Positions 10,817 to 20,985 of a DNA stretch of 28,272 nt are shown here, one piece after another. Under the pieces are notes generated by a model. That model did no database searches and was not told the DNA's origin. It worked only from the letters and a program-made list of their open reading frames with translations. Source of the stretch: Plantago elongata (Eukaryota > Streptophyta > Magnoliopsida > Lamiales > Plantaginaceae). The DNA is taken from the NCBI GenBank assembly GCA_036897095.1, contig JAYMSP010001853.1:1-28272 (forward strand). The letters are read 5' to 3'. Made by a program: the position numbers and the translations under genes. Positions within the stretch are counted from its first letter, which is position 1, and each line of letters opens with the position of its first letter.

Positions 10817-12148
10817 AATTCATTTCTTCACAGCACTTCTAGAAACACAAAATACAGAAATATAGAATTAAAATAAAAATATAACAATAAACAAAAGATA
10901 AGTAATAAGTATAAATTTTTGGAATTTTTTAATTTTTATTTTGTTTGAATTTTCAAAATAAGACACTACAATGAAAGAGCAGAAACAGAGCACAGTAACG
11001 ACCTAAAGATAAGACAGATAGAGATCCGAGGAGCAACTAGACAATAATATTTCATGTTTCACTATTCTCCCCCGTGTTGTGAGGAAATGAGAGAACAGAG
11101 TGTTTTGCCTCAAGAGAATCGAATCCAAGTGTACCTGTCTATAATCACAGTTAAAGAAATCTAGCAAACATCATACCTTAGATAAGACATAAGTCGTGTC
11201 ACTGAATTTAGACAAGGAAGAATGGAGAACCAGGAAAATCAAGTATCAACCAGTGCAATGAAACACCAACTTTCGTTAGAAACCAATTCATAATGGATGA
11301 TCGAATCTAGAGAAAATCCTGGTATCATATTAGAGGTTGAGCAAAACTGTGTGTCAAACCCACTGTGAGACGAACAGTTACACCCACACCCATTCCCATC
11401 ATATTGACAGACTGTACCAAACAAACGACTCCCCCTAAATGCAAGACCTAGACTCCCCATAAAACATAGTGCATACTAGAAAGATTAGGCAATCAAGACA
11501 ACTCATAAGCAAACCAGATCTGAGATCAAGAGCAATGGAGTCCAGTCCCCATCTTAAGCCCTCAAAACGTAAATTAAAACAAAGCAACTTAGTTGAGGCC
11601 TCTATGCAGACAACCCATTGGTCACATGAGTCAGCGAACCATGTCAAATAATTGGAACGCGCATGAATCCCGTCCAAAGCTTCGACTTATGCAGAGTGAA
11701 GGCAGACACACAACTCATAGCACAGAAATTGGGCATCTCTAATAGAACTGGAAGCACAAAATATGTGATTCAATGTAGGCTTAGCGAATTGAGTGGACTG
11801 CAACAGTACCAGTGCTACCCATAGCAAAGTCACAGCAAATCATGGTCCCCCATTGGACTCTTCTTGGTTGGCCTTCATTGGGCTCTTTATTTGGCCATCA
11901 TTGGGCTCTTTTAGTTGCTTCAAAAATTGTGCAAGGGAAAGGAGAAAATCAAGTGGACAGGACACCCACAATACTCAAGACCTCTGAGAAAGAGAGATAG
12001 AGAGATTGAAAGCTTTGACCAACCCAACATCACTAACCTAGACACAAAGTACATGCAGAATAATAGAAGCAACAAATGACACACATCACACACAATAATA
12101 ACAATGTTGATCAGTGATGTTATGATAATAGTCGTAGTGACAGTGAGA
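10817..12148 (-). other. Copia 3' internal region of unknown content
   Basis: About 1.3 kb lies between the end of RNase H and the polypurine tract. Short minus-strand frames at 11239-11460 and 11435-11677 show no recognisable domain. Around 11845-11915 the plus strand has three imperfect copies of a CATTGGGCTCTT-like unit. SIRE-type copia elements carry an extra, env-like frame at this place, but I see no membrane-protein signature that supports one. It may equally be an untranslated region or a captured fragment. Confidence 0.45.
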
Positions 12149-12600
12149 CTAATTGAGACACAAACAAAGAGCTCTTCTAAGACTAAAGAATCTCTCGGAG
12201 TCTAGTGGCTTTGTGAATATGCCAGCAAGCTGGTTATTTGTTTCTATATGCTGGATGTCAACCTCTTGCAAATTCACTAAATCCCTAAGGAAGTGATGTC
12301 TAATGTCTATAAGCTTTATGCGTGAGTGTTGAACCGGGTTCTTAGAAATATTAATGGCACTAAGTTTGTCACGAAACATCAATAATGTGTCACTTGTAAG
12401 ACCATAATCACATAGCATATTTTTTAACCATATAAGTTGAGTGACAAAACTAACAGCGGCAACATACTCAGACTCAACAGTGGATAAGAAACATAATTTT
12501 ATTTCTTGCTATACCATGAGACCAGATTTTTCCCAAAATAAAAGCATCCACCACTTGTGGACTTTCGATCATCAATGTCCCCCGCCTAGTCTGAATCACT
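12149..12600 (-). pseudogene. Copia RNase H remnant
   Basis: The translation shows the copia RNase H pattern: a GFSDSD stretch leading into the first catalytic region, DDRKSTSGGCFYFG, a TVESEYVAA-like Glu motif, and the conserved tail HIETNNQLAGIFTKPL. It would degrade the RNA strand of the RNA-DNA hybrid during reverse transcription. It is broken: a TAG replaces the Trp expected after SDSD, a TAA interrupts the SKKQ-like stretch, and the frame then shifts before the Glu motif. The frame ends at 12149. Confidence 0.85.
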
Positions 12601-13600
12601 AAACCCAATGAGGTTAGTGTTTGTTTCCCTGGTGTACCATAATCCTAGATTAGCAGTTCCAGATATGTATTTGAGAATTCTAACTGCAGCTAAGTGGGTA
12701 GTATTAGGATTAGATTGGTACCTCGCACACACGCACACTAGAAATATGATGTCCGGTCGACTGACCGACATATACAAGAGACTGTCTATCATGGATCTAT
12801 ACAATGTTGGATCAACAGTGGCAGTCTCACTGATGTCAGCAGTGGTAGTAACATCGTGTCTGTTGGGTTTCACAGTAGTGGACATGGGTGTAGTGCTGGT
12901 CTTTGAACCGTGCAAACCAAACCTTTTCGCCAGGTTTCTGGCATATTTCTCGTGAGACATAAATAGACCAGATTTTTCTTGATTGATTTGAAGACCTAAG
13001 AAATTGAGCTCACCAATCATGCTAGTTTGGAACGTACATGTCATGAATGCAACAAAAGCATCTACCAGGGTAGAATTAGTATACCCAAACACAGTGTCAT
13101 CGACATATATTTGGGCAACACAAATATCAGAACTTGGCGTAAAATGAACAATGTTCTATCAGCCTCACCACGAGTAAAACCAAATGACAATAGAAACTCA
13201 GTTAGCCTATCAAACCACACACGATGGGCTTGCTTCAACCCATAAAGTGCCTTTTTCAGTTTAAACACATGGTTCAGGTGGTGTGGATCCTCAAACCCTT
13301 TGGGTTGTTCGATATAGACCTCTTTATCTATGTAACCATTCAAAAAGGCTCTTTTACATTCATTTGTTGGAGAGTGATTTTAAGAGCACATGCAATAGCT
13401 AATAATAATTTAATAGATTCTAACCGAGCTACGGGTGCAAATGTCTCATCAAAATCTACTCCTTCAATCTGTGTGTAACCTTGAGCAACTAACCTTGCCT
13501 TGTTCCTAGTAACTACTCCATTTTCGTCACTCTTATTCTTGAAATACCATTTAGTGCCAATAATATTCACACCATTTGGTCTAGGAACTAGAGTCCACAC
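12586..13600 (-). pseudogene. Copia reverse transcriptase (RVT_2) remnant
   Basis: The domain begins at [10 protein letters not shown] and [12 protein letters not shown] (13340-13600). It continues through GYIDKEVYIEQPKGFEDP and KKALYGLKQA (13062-13343), then shifts frame so that the YVDDT catalytic motif is read just before FGYTNSTLVDAF (12586-13092). The tail LKYISGTANLGLWY leads into RNase H. The motif-A aspartate is read as Asn (codon AAT at 13358-13360, in QQMNVKEPF), which should abolish activity. At least two frame breaks are present, near 13345 and 13110-13130. Confidence 0.9.
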
Positions 13601-14302
13601 TTAGTCTCAAACTGGAATAGTTCATCTTGCATAGCATCAAGTGAAAAGTTACCTTTTAAAGTCTCTTTGACATTCTTTGGTTCAACAAGAGATACAAAAC
13701 ACGAGGAGTTTACCTGGGTACCGCCATTGTTGGTACAGAGATTTGACCTTATCATGTCCTTGTAGTTGATCTTTTGCTTGTTTCAAAGGTGTCTTCCTTT
13801 TGTAAGCTCTCCAATGATTTGGGAGGTGGGGTGAGACTTCTGAATCCTTGATGGTGGATCTCTTTTGGTATTAGCTAATGCCTGGGGAGTGGGTTCCTGG
13901 AGAGTGTCAGTCTCAACTACAAAATCGGTTGCACTGCCCTCATCCTCAGAGGAGCTGTATACCTCCGGTGTTGCTGTGATAATGGGAGCAACAGTGGTTC
14001 CAACTATGGTTATCAGGTGTATTTGATTTCTACTCCAAGTTTGGTTGTTCTTGTGAGTTCATCATCTATGTAGTGAGCATTTATGTACATGTACGAATCT
14101 GAGACTGAACAAAGGAAATGCTATCGTCAAATTTGATATTGACTGACTCTTGGACAGTCTTGGTGCGGGGATTATACACCCTATATGCATGGCTGTTCCA
14201 TGAGTAGCCAACGAAAAATTCACGTTCACTCCTGTTATCTAACTTCCGAATGTACTCCCTGTCATTTAAGATATAGTATACTCAACCAAAAACATGAAAG
14301 TA
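13601..14302 (-). pseudogene. Copia integrase-RT linker remnant
   Basis: This stretch joins the integrase tail to RT. Readable pieces include NDREYIRKLDNRSEREFFVGY and SHAYRVYNPRTKTVQESVN, conserved in copia polyproteins after integrase. A TGA near 14285 replaces the Cys expected after YFHVFG. The rest up to RT is low-complexity and broken by stops, as this spacer is the least conserved part of pol. Confidence 0.7.
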
Positions 14303-15508
14303 TTAAAGGTTGGGTTTCCTTCCCTTTAGGAGTTCATGGGGAGTGGAAGTAGTACCAGGTCTCAGGTAAACACGGTTAATGATGTGGCATGCAGTGTTCA
14401 CAGCCTCAGCCCATAAACGTTTAGATAAACACATTGAGCTTAGCATGACTCTACTCATCTCTTGCAAGGTCCTATTTTTTTCTTTCCGCCACACCATTTT
14501 GTGGTGGGGTTTTAGGAGCTGAAAACTCATGGGATATGCCCTTTTTATCACAAAATTGAGAAAAATATTGATTTTCAAATTCCCTTCCATGATCATAACG
14601 GATCCTCTTAACAGACTCATTATGCAAGTTTTTGAAACGAGTATAATGTTTTTTGAAGACTTCAAATGTCTCCGACTTTTCTTTCAAAAATGCAATCCAT
14701 GTGAACCTAGAAAAGTCATCAACCATGACAAAAATATAAAGTTTACACCCAAGCATGCTACCTCAATTGGACCCCATGAGATCCATGTGTACTAGATCGA
14801 AACAGTTTACAGTTCCAGTCCTTTGACTGTCAATAGGGAGGGTAGGATGAGATGTTCTAATTTTTTTACCCTTAAGACAATCACCACACATAAGTTTCCC
14901 ACAACTAGATAGTTTAGGTATGTCAAGAACAACCCCTGTTTTGTATCTTCTCAAGATTTCTACAATTCACATGACCTAGCTCTTTGTGCCATATCACAGA
15001 CTCGTTCAATTGCACATTGTTACATGTAAGATTTGAGTTCATAACATAGCAATTATCTTGAGAACGAGTACCTGTCATGATGCATTCATAAATATCATTA
15101 AAGACCATGCAAGATGTTTTATCAAAGTAGACACGTAGATCATCATCACATATATCACTCACACTCAACAGATTAGCAGTTAAGCCATCAATAAGTAGCA
15201 CATTCTTGAGTTGAGGACACCCAGAAATGTCTAGTGTACCTTTACCCAACACTTTACCTTAAGTACCTCCTCCATAGGTGATCATATCGAGCTTTGAGCA
15301 AAAAAAAATTCAAGTTCTTCATGGAACCTGTCATATGTCTAGAGCAACCACTATCAATGTACCAAACAGTCTTATGATGAGCACTTAAGGCAGATAATAC
15401 AACATTGCACTTTAGATTCAGTTTTGACTGCTCATTATCAGGTCTATACAGCCACACTTTTCTGCCTGTGTTCTTTTTCACCTTCTGTTCAGTTGATGTT
15501 GCTACCAC
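14303..15508 (-). pseudogene. Copia protease and integrase remnant
   Basis: The aspartic protease active site is read as WYIDSGCSRHMTGS (DSG at 15347-15355). The GAG-pre-integrase segment follows, with WHKELGH and the CGDCLKGKK pair forming the HHCC zinc site (14763-15252). The integrase core keeps its three acidic residues: Asp in HMDLMGSN, Asp in RYDHGREFEN and Glu in QNGVAERKK (14472-14800), with the C-terminal part to 14303. The reading needs several frame changes, at roughly 15280, 14940, 14760 and 14480, so no continuous protein can be made. Confidence 0.88.
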
Positions 15509-15557
15509 TATTGTAGTAACATTGGTTGCAACACTAGCTGAATTTTTCCTATTTTTT

Positions 15558-17292
15558 TTAAAGAAAGCAGTATCGTTTCTTGTGTCTAGTTTTTAGACAA
15601 AATTGACACACAAAAATTTTCTTAGGCAGATTTTCTTTTTCTTTCACAAACTTTGGTGCATTTTTCAGGAAAGCAAAACATTTTTCTTTATTAGGTGTAG
15701 AACGAAGGACAGTAGAGTTTGAGAAACCTAGACATTTGGTACCTTCATTACCTTGTTCTATGACACTATTCAGTGCAACTGTACCTATACTCCATTTGGC
15801 TAGGATTCCTTCGGCTTTCTCTAGCGTGAGGGTCAGAGCTTGGATCTTAACATCCTTCTTGGTCAATAAGACTTCCAACTCTACCAGTGAGCCCTATAGT
15901 TCAACATTTTCCCTCTCCAGTGGTTTGACCGATCTCTTCATCTCCTTGTATTTCTGCAAGGTATCTTCAGACATAGCCTGCAATTAAATAATTAGTTGAT
16001 CTTGACCTAAGTCTTGATCTGGAGAAGAATTTGTATTAGACATAAGAGATCCATGCAAGCAACGATAATTCATATTTATGTGATCAATAGCTTCATGCTC
16101 ATCAGAGGATCATCTGGATCATCATATCCAAGATGCACAACAGGTTCACATATATTGTTCCTCTCACTATCGGTTGACTGTCATAGTGACTCACACATTG
16201 TTTTCCATAGTTCTGACTAGTTAGAATAGTTGAAAGAGACATAACCTACTGTTCAGAATCCTTACGTTTGTCAGATTCATCGGCTTCATAGTCTGAAGCC
16301 TCATCTTCATTCACAATGACCCAAAAAGACTTCCCTTTCATCCTCAGGATGTTTGCACACTCATTTTGATAGTGACCCTATCCTTTGCACTCGAAACATT
16401 GAACTTTTTCCAAAAGTTTTGGATCAAGTTTAGCTTGATTGAATGCTTTCTTAGGATTTTGCCTACCCGAGGGAGGAGAAAAAGAAGTCGGCTCATCTAA
16501 GAACTTCCCTTTGTTAAAACGTTTTACCAACGAATCATATTTTCTTTGAAAAATAGCCAAAGACATTCCTTCCTCATCACACTGAAATATTCATAATCTT
16601 TGGATTTGACATGAAGAGAAACATCTTTGTTTTTTATTGATACTTCCTCATCGAGAGCCATCTCATGATTTTTGAGATTGTTCATGAGAACTTGAAAATC
16701 CAATGTGGTTAAGTTTTGAGTATCTTCCATTATGTACCTCTTAGTGGTAAACCTAGAGGACAGAGATCGAATGACTTTGTACACAAGCTACTAACTGGAG
16801 AGAGGTTCTCCAAGCATTTGGCACACATTGGAGATATCCAAAATTCTCTCAAAATAAGATTTGATAGTCTCAGTTTCCTCCATTCTTATTGTCTCAAATT
16901 TGCTTATAAGCATCATGATTTTGCTCTCAAGAATACTTGAGTCACCCTCACAATGATTTTGTAGGATGTCCCAAGCATGCTTAGCAGTTGTACAATTATG
17001 TGTGAGCCTAAACATATGAGGGTCAATATTGCAAAAGACTGCATTAAGAGCCTTCTCATTATATATAAGAGGACTCTTTCCAATCATCCTCAGTCCATGA
17101 ACTTTCGGATTTGTTAATAACATCCCCATCTTTGTCAGGCATTTGTCGTGGAAGTTTGTAACGCTCTACAAAAGTCTTCCAAGCACGCATATCAATGGAT
17201 TTGATATGCGTCCTTAGACGAATGCTCTAATAGTGATAGTTTGAACCATCTAAAATCGGTAGCATATTCGAAAGTGGATTGTTGGGATCCAT
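15558..17292 (-). pseudogene. Copia gag remnant with two CCHC knuckles
   Basis: The start codon at 17292-17290 opens MDPNNPLSNMLPILDGSNYH, a UBN2/DUF4219-like capsid start. A TAG stop follows at codon 22 (17227-17229), where a Trp is expected. The capsid continues in other frames (16791-17129 and 16378-16784). One CCHC knuckle at 16357-16398 has its own TAG inside it. A second, CQFCLKTRHKKRYC, lies at 15567-15608 after a heptad-rich stretch (15610-15878). Gag would form the particle and bind the RNA. Multiple stops and shifts make it nonfunctional. Confidence 0.85.
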
Positions 17293-17332
17293 TTTAGCAA
17301 GTACAAAAGTCCAACACACCAATCAGCTAGGT

Positions 17333-17351
17333 GGTTGGCTCTTGATGCCAA
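17333..17351 (-). other. Primer binding site of the copia element
   Basis: TTGGCATCAAGAGCCAACC lies one base after the end of the 5' LTR. It resembles the usual copia site TGGTATCAGAGC, complementary to the 3' end of initiator Met tRNA, with one substitution and one extra base. The position fixes the inner LTR boundary. Confidence 0.7.
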
Positions 17352-17352
17352 T

Positions 17353-18056
17353 TGAAAGAATATAGGACCGTGACTTTTGTACTAATTTGTTATTTTCACT
17401 AATGTTGGTACCAATGTTGGTGCAACAGTGCGTGTAATAGAGTATGAAACAGAGCAGCGAAATTAAACAGAACAACAAGCAAATAATCTTAGTAGGTATA
17501 TAGATATATACATGTCAAAGCCTCTCGGCAAATATCCACTAAAATAATCAATGGATGTACAAAACGATTCAAGAGACCTTGAACCACAAAACACTAGTCA
17601 AAATAGAAAAACCCTATTCTCAACCTATCTTTCTAGAAGACCTAGCTAGAAGGTATGAAAGACTAGTAAACGTGACGAGTATATATGCTATGACAATGAG
17701 TTCTTGCTTTTCACGAAGTGCTCTTCACAATGAGCTCGATCTTGTATTTATAGATGTTCAATCTAACCGGATCAAGCCCATGGGTTTTGTTGTTTATCAT
17801 TATCTTCAAGAGTTCATAAAATCTCAACTACCAAGAGTCATTTGCTTCTTGTTCACTCCAAGAACCAGCCGATCTTGATATTTTGTTGAGATATGATTTC
17901 TTTGGTGTCTCTCTTGATATAAGAAGACTCCTGTGTTAGTGAAGAATGGTAATTAACCGATTAAATTTAAAGTGCATAAAACCGAACCGGTGAATATTAT
18001 AGGCATTGTTGTAGTAACATTAATTCCAACAATGTGTCTAACATCCTGCACTTTCA
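17353..18056 (-). repeat. 5' LTR of the copia element (704 bp)
   Basis: On the minus strand it starts TGAAAGTGCAGG at 18056 and ends TTCTTTCA at 17353, the TG...CA form of LTRs, just before the primer binding site. It contains a TATA box and would act as promoter and poly(A) site of the genomic RNA. The first 90 bases are matched by the 3' LTR stub. The flanking 5-mer is ATTAT (18057-18061), with no partner on the other side. A 107-codon plus-strand frame at 17555-17878 is antisense to the LTR and probably meaningless. Confidence 0.8.
17745..17752 (-). promoter_or_regulatory. TATA box of the copia 5' LTR
   Basis: TATAAATA on the minus strand lies about 305 bases into the LTR and about 390 bases before its end. 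The U3/R boundary would lie some 30 bases downstream, near 17715. The following GAGCTCATTGTGAAGAG context resembles other plant copia LTR start regions. I judge it the best promoter match in the LTR. Confidence 0.5.
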
Positions 18057-20397
18057 ATTATTTTCTAAGGAATCCTCAATGTTATATTATATGAATTGAC
18101 TTAGCTAATAAACGCGCCAAAGTGGTTGGAAAATGAAAAGGGAATTAATAGAAGAAATGGATTATATTGGAGTTTCTTCACTAATAAATGCAACTTTTTA
18201 CTATATTATATCAGGCCGGCTCTTTTCCTGTACAAGGATGCCTTCCAAACAAAGCTCATTTTATTTCAAAGGCCCCAATGTATATATCTATGTCTAGTGT
18301 AATATAGAATGTATTGTTTCAATATCATATGGTCTATGTGTTAATCAAGCATGCACACAAAACTTCATTAATATGTAATGAAAGGTAATTGAGCATACTC
18401 ATGGGTTAAATTGTTATTCAAGATAACTAATTTTTCTTAATTACACATTCAACTCTTGTGATGAACAAGTTTGTTATCTATTTATGTACACATTTTCAAT
18501 TGATTTGACTAAATGTGGTTAACGCTTCCAGAGACATTAAATACATTCAGTAAGAATAAAGCTGTGATGCTAGCAAGATATTGATGAGTTACTTACATGT
18601 GTAGGATAAGAACATTATTTGATAGAGAAGAGTCATGATCATAATGCATCCTAAAGTAAATAGCTTATCCCACAAGATAATCAATCCAACTAACGAGTTC
18701 TCTTGAAAAAACGCAACTTTGATTATTCCACAACTGCTTACATCTAATTCTAACTGCTAGTTAGACTTCTCATGTTGCCAAAAATACTAGAGACATGTAA
18801 GAAAAGAACAATGCTAAGATCCTCTTAAGTAGACTTCCATCCATATATGAAAGCTACAAGCTGAACTTGTGCCCTTACTTTAAATATTCTAGTATGGACC
18901 TGTACCCAAATGGATCAATCAAGTACAAATCACTCAATTTCAATTCTGACTTTTTATTTTGTTCTGCAAAATCTCAAGTGAAATTCCACCTACTTCTCTT
19001 TCAAATTTGGGGTTATGTCACACTTTACATTGATCATCAATGACCTATAAAATGTTGAACATATCAATAGAAGAAAAAAAAATCAAAATTAGCTACTGGG
19101 CATGTACAAAATACTAACCTCTTAGAGTGCATCAGTAATTTCATTTAAGAATATTCTTAAATAATCTTGAAATTATAGGAATGAATACTTTGTTTTCTAC
19201 ATGGGCATATTTATTATTGATATGATATTATTCACTCTAAACCACCAATAAAACATGTACATCATATGCTTTTCATTAACTATCTCAAAGAAAAACATTC
19301 AAACCAATATGATCGTTAACTTATTTAATCATACCTTATTATGTTCTATTCTATGATGCAGATATGTGACTTTAGTTAAGGTTCTAACAAATATTATGTA
19401 TAAATATAATTGTTTAAAGTAAAATAAAAGGAAAAAAATAAAGGAGGGAAAGGAAAAAAACAATCAATTTTATGGGCTTTAGAAGATTTTTAAAGTAAAA
19501 GTTGAATGGTTCCAGAAGATTTTCATCCCAACATTATTGAATTTTAATGGGTTTTCTGATGAACTCCATCTACGTATTGATCAATTAATATCTTTTTTAA
19601 ATTAATAATTTGAAAAACGATCGTTATAAATTATCATAAAAATATATGATAAAAGATGTATATCATCAAACTAAATGTACAATTTTAAATGTTTAAATTG
19701 TACATTTACACTTTAATATACATCATTTTATTTTTTAGATATTTTAAAAATTTTATCTCCAACTTGATTCCTGGAGCAAATTTTCTCCCATACAAATTCA
19801 GTTAGCACTCTTTCGTTTGAACAGTAACATTTTCTTGTCGACACTTCAAAGATGATTTAACTACAAATTACTTGTTAACACTATATAAAAATGATAGTAT
19901 AATATTTGAAAGTTATATACTATATTTTTTTCCTAAATGCGTATATTCGTATCACTTGCATTACATACATAATCAGAATCACACATCACATCTAAATGTT
20001 CAAATCTAAGAGATTGTGTAGTCATAAAATGTTTGACCCTAGTTTGTAATTGTAGTCTACCAGTTTTAATGGTGGTTTATGAAGTTAACTGAGGCCAATT
20101 ACAATCGGGAGTGTAGTTTAAGTAATTAATTTAGTCGACCCATGTTGCATGGCAAAAACTGGGCCGTATGCTTCTTGGGCTGGGCTTAGTAACCCAAATC
20201 TATATGCACCGAACCCAATCGAAATGTATGTTTGACATATGAATGAACTTCAACATTCAAAATTTTGAGATTCAAAATTTCAAGCTTCAAACACTTCTGA
20301 CCAGACAGGGTGCATACCAAACTCGAAGATAGGAAAATATTATTTTCCAATAGAATTAAAGGAAGATGAAGAATATGTATAACGGGTATGGTGTGTA
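18057..20397. other. AT-rich intergenic DNA with no gene seen
   Basis: There is no frame above 60 codons of any interest in 2.3 kb, no transposon protein and no RNA gene that I recognise. Poly-A/T runs and short direct repeats occur, such as two ATTCAAAATTT units near 20255-20285. The only ordered structure is the fold-back at 19655-19724. Confidence 0.6.
19655..19724. repeat. Two-step palindromic fold-back
   Basis: The outer arms GATGTATAT (19655-19663) and ATATACATC (19716-19724) are perfect complements. The inner arms AAATGTACAATTT (19673-19685) and AAATTGTACATTT (19695-19707) are also perfect, around a 9-base loop. The flanks extend the pairing weakly. It may be the core of a small fold-back MITE or a cruciform-prone AT palindrome. 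Confidence 0.6.
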
Positions 20398-20533
20398 AGT
20401 GCCCGTCCCATCAAACTTCATACATTAAAGTTGGTACGTAGTTTTATACGAAAAGTTAAAGAATGACAAAAAATTAAGGTGGAGAAAAGTGTACTTTAGT
20501 GATGAAAATTGAAGGTAGCTGGAATGGAGGGAG
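20398..20533. mobile_element. Stowaway-like MITE
   Basis: The left end reads AGTGCCCGTCCCATCAAAC and the right end GGAATGGAGGGAG, flanked by TA on each side (20396-20397 and 20534-20535). GTCCCA and GGAGGGAGTA are hallmark pieces of Stowaway termini, and 136 bp is a normal size. The two ends are only roughly complementary, so the call is tentative. Internal AAGTTAAAGAATGACAAAAA and AAGGTGGAG are often seen in such elements. Confidence 0.45.
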
Positions 20534-20799
20534 TAATAGTTATGAGTACGTTCATACGCAGGGGTAGAGGCAATGTGTCCCTAGGCATGCAAGACATAGC
20601 ACTTGTTCAAATTATTTCTTGCGTAAGTGTCCGTCAACTTTTTATCACATTTTAGCCCTCCCCATGGGCCGGAGTTTGGAAATTACATGCATGGCTTCCT
20701 TTTTTCAATTTTTTCTTAAGGGTAATATTATTTTTTATTCTTTTTCAGATATATCAATATAAATTTGGAGCTAATGAAGTTTGTTAAAAGAGCGAAAAA
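20534..20799. other. Spacer between MITE and LINE
   Basis: T-rich noncoding DNA. I see no gene or boundary feature. The LINE 5' end cannot be placed exactly and may begin within or just after this stretch. Confidence 0.4.
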
Positions 20800-20985
20800 A
20801 ATGAAAACTCTCGCCACATTTCCTTGCAACCACAACTAGACACGGGTCAATCAAATCTCAATACAAAAGACCTATTTCTTCACCAAATTAAATCACAACC
20901 GCCTCCATCTCCTCACAAACCTTCACTTTCTATATAAAAAAAGTCAGGAAAAAATCATCAACAAAGGAAAACTCTTGATTTGTAT

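Larger units (their letters stand above)
10713..18056 (-). mobile_element. Degenerate Ty1/copia LTR retrotransposon, perhaps SIRE/Maximus-like
   Basis: In element order the parts are a 5' LTR, a PBS resembling the initiator-Met tRNA end, gag, protease, integrase, RT and RNase H, a long 3' noncoding part, a polypurine tract and a truncated 3' LTR. Integrase before RT defines copia. Two CCHC knuckles and the extra 1.3 kb after RNase H recall SIRE/Maximus elements, but the LTR is shorter than usual for them, so the lineage is tentative. Stops, frameshifts and a lost RT catalytic residue make it inactive in cis. No target duplication can be checked, because the 3' end is gone. Confidence 0.9.

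Noticed and set aside
17555-17878. 107-codon plus-strand open frame
   Set aside because: It lies wholly within the copia 5' LTR, antisense to it, with no recognisable domain.
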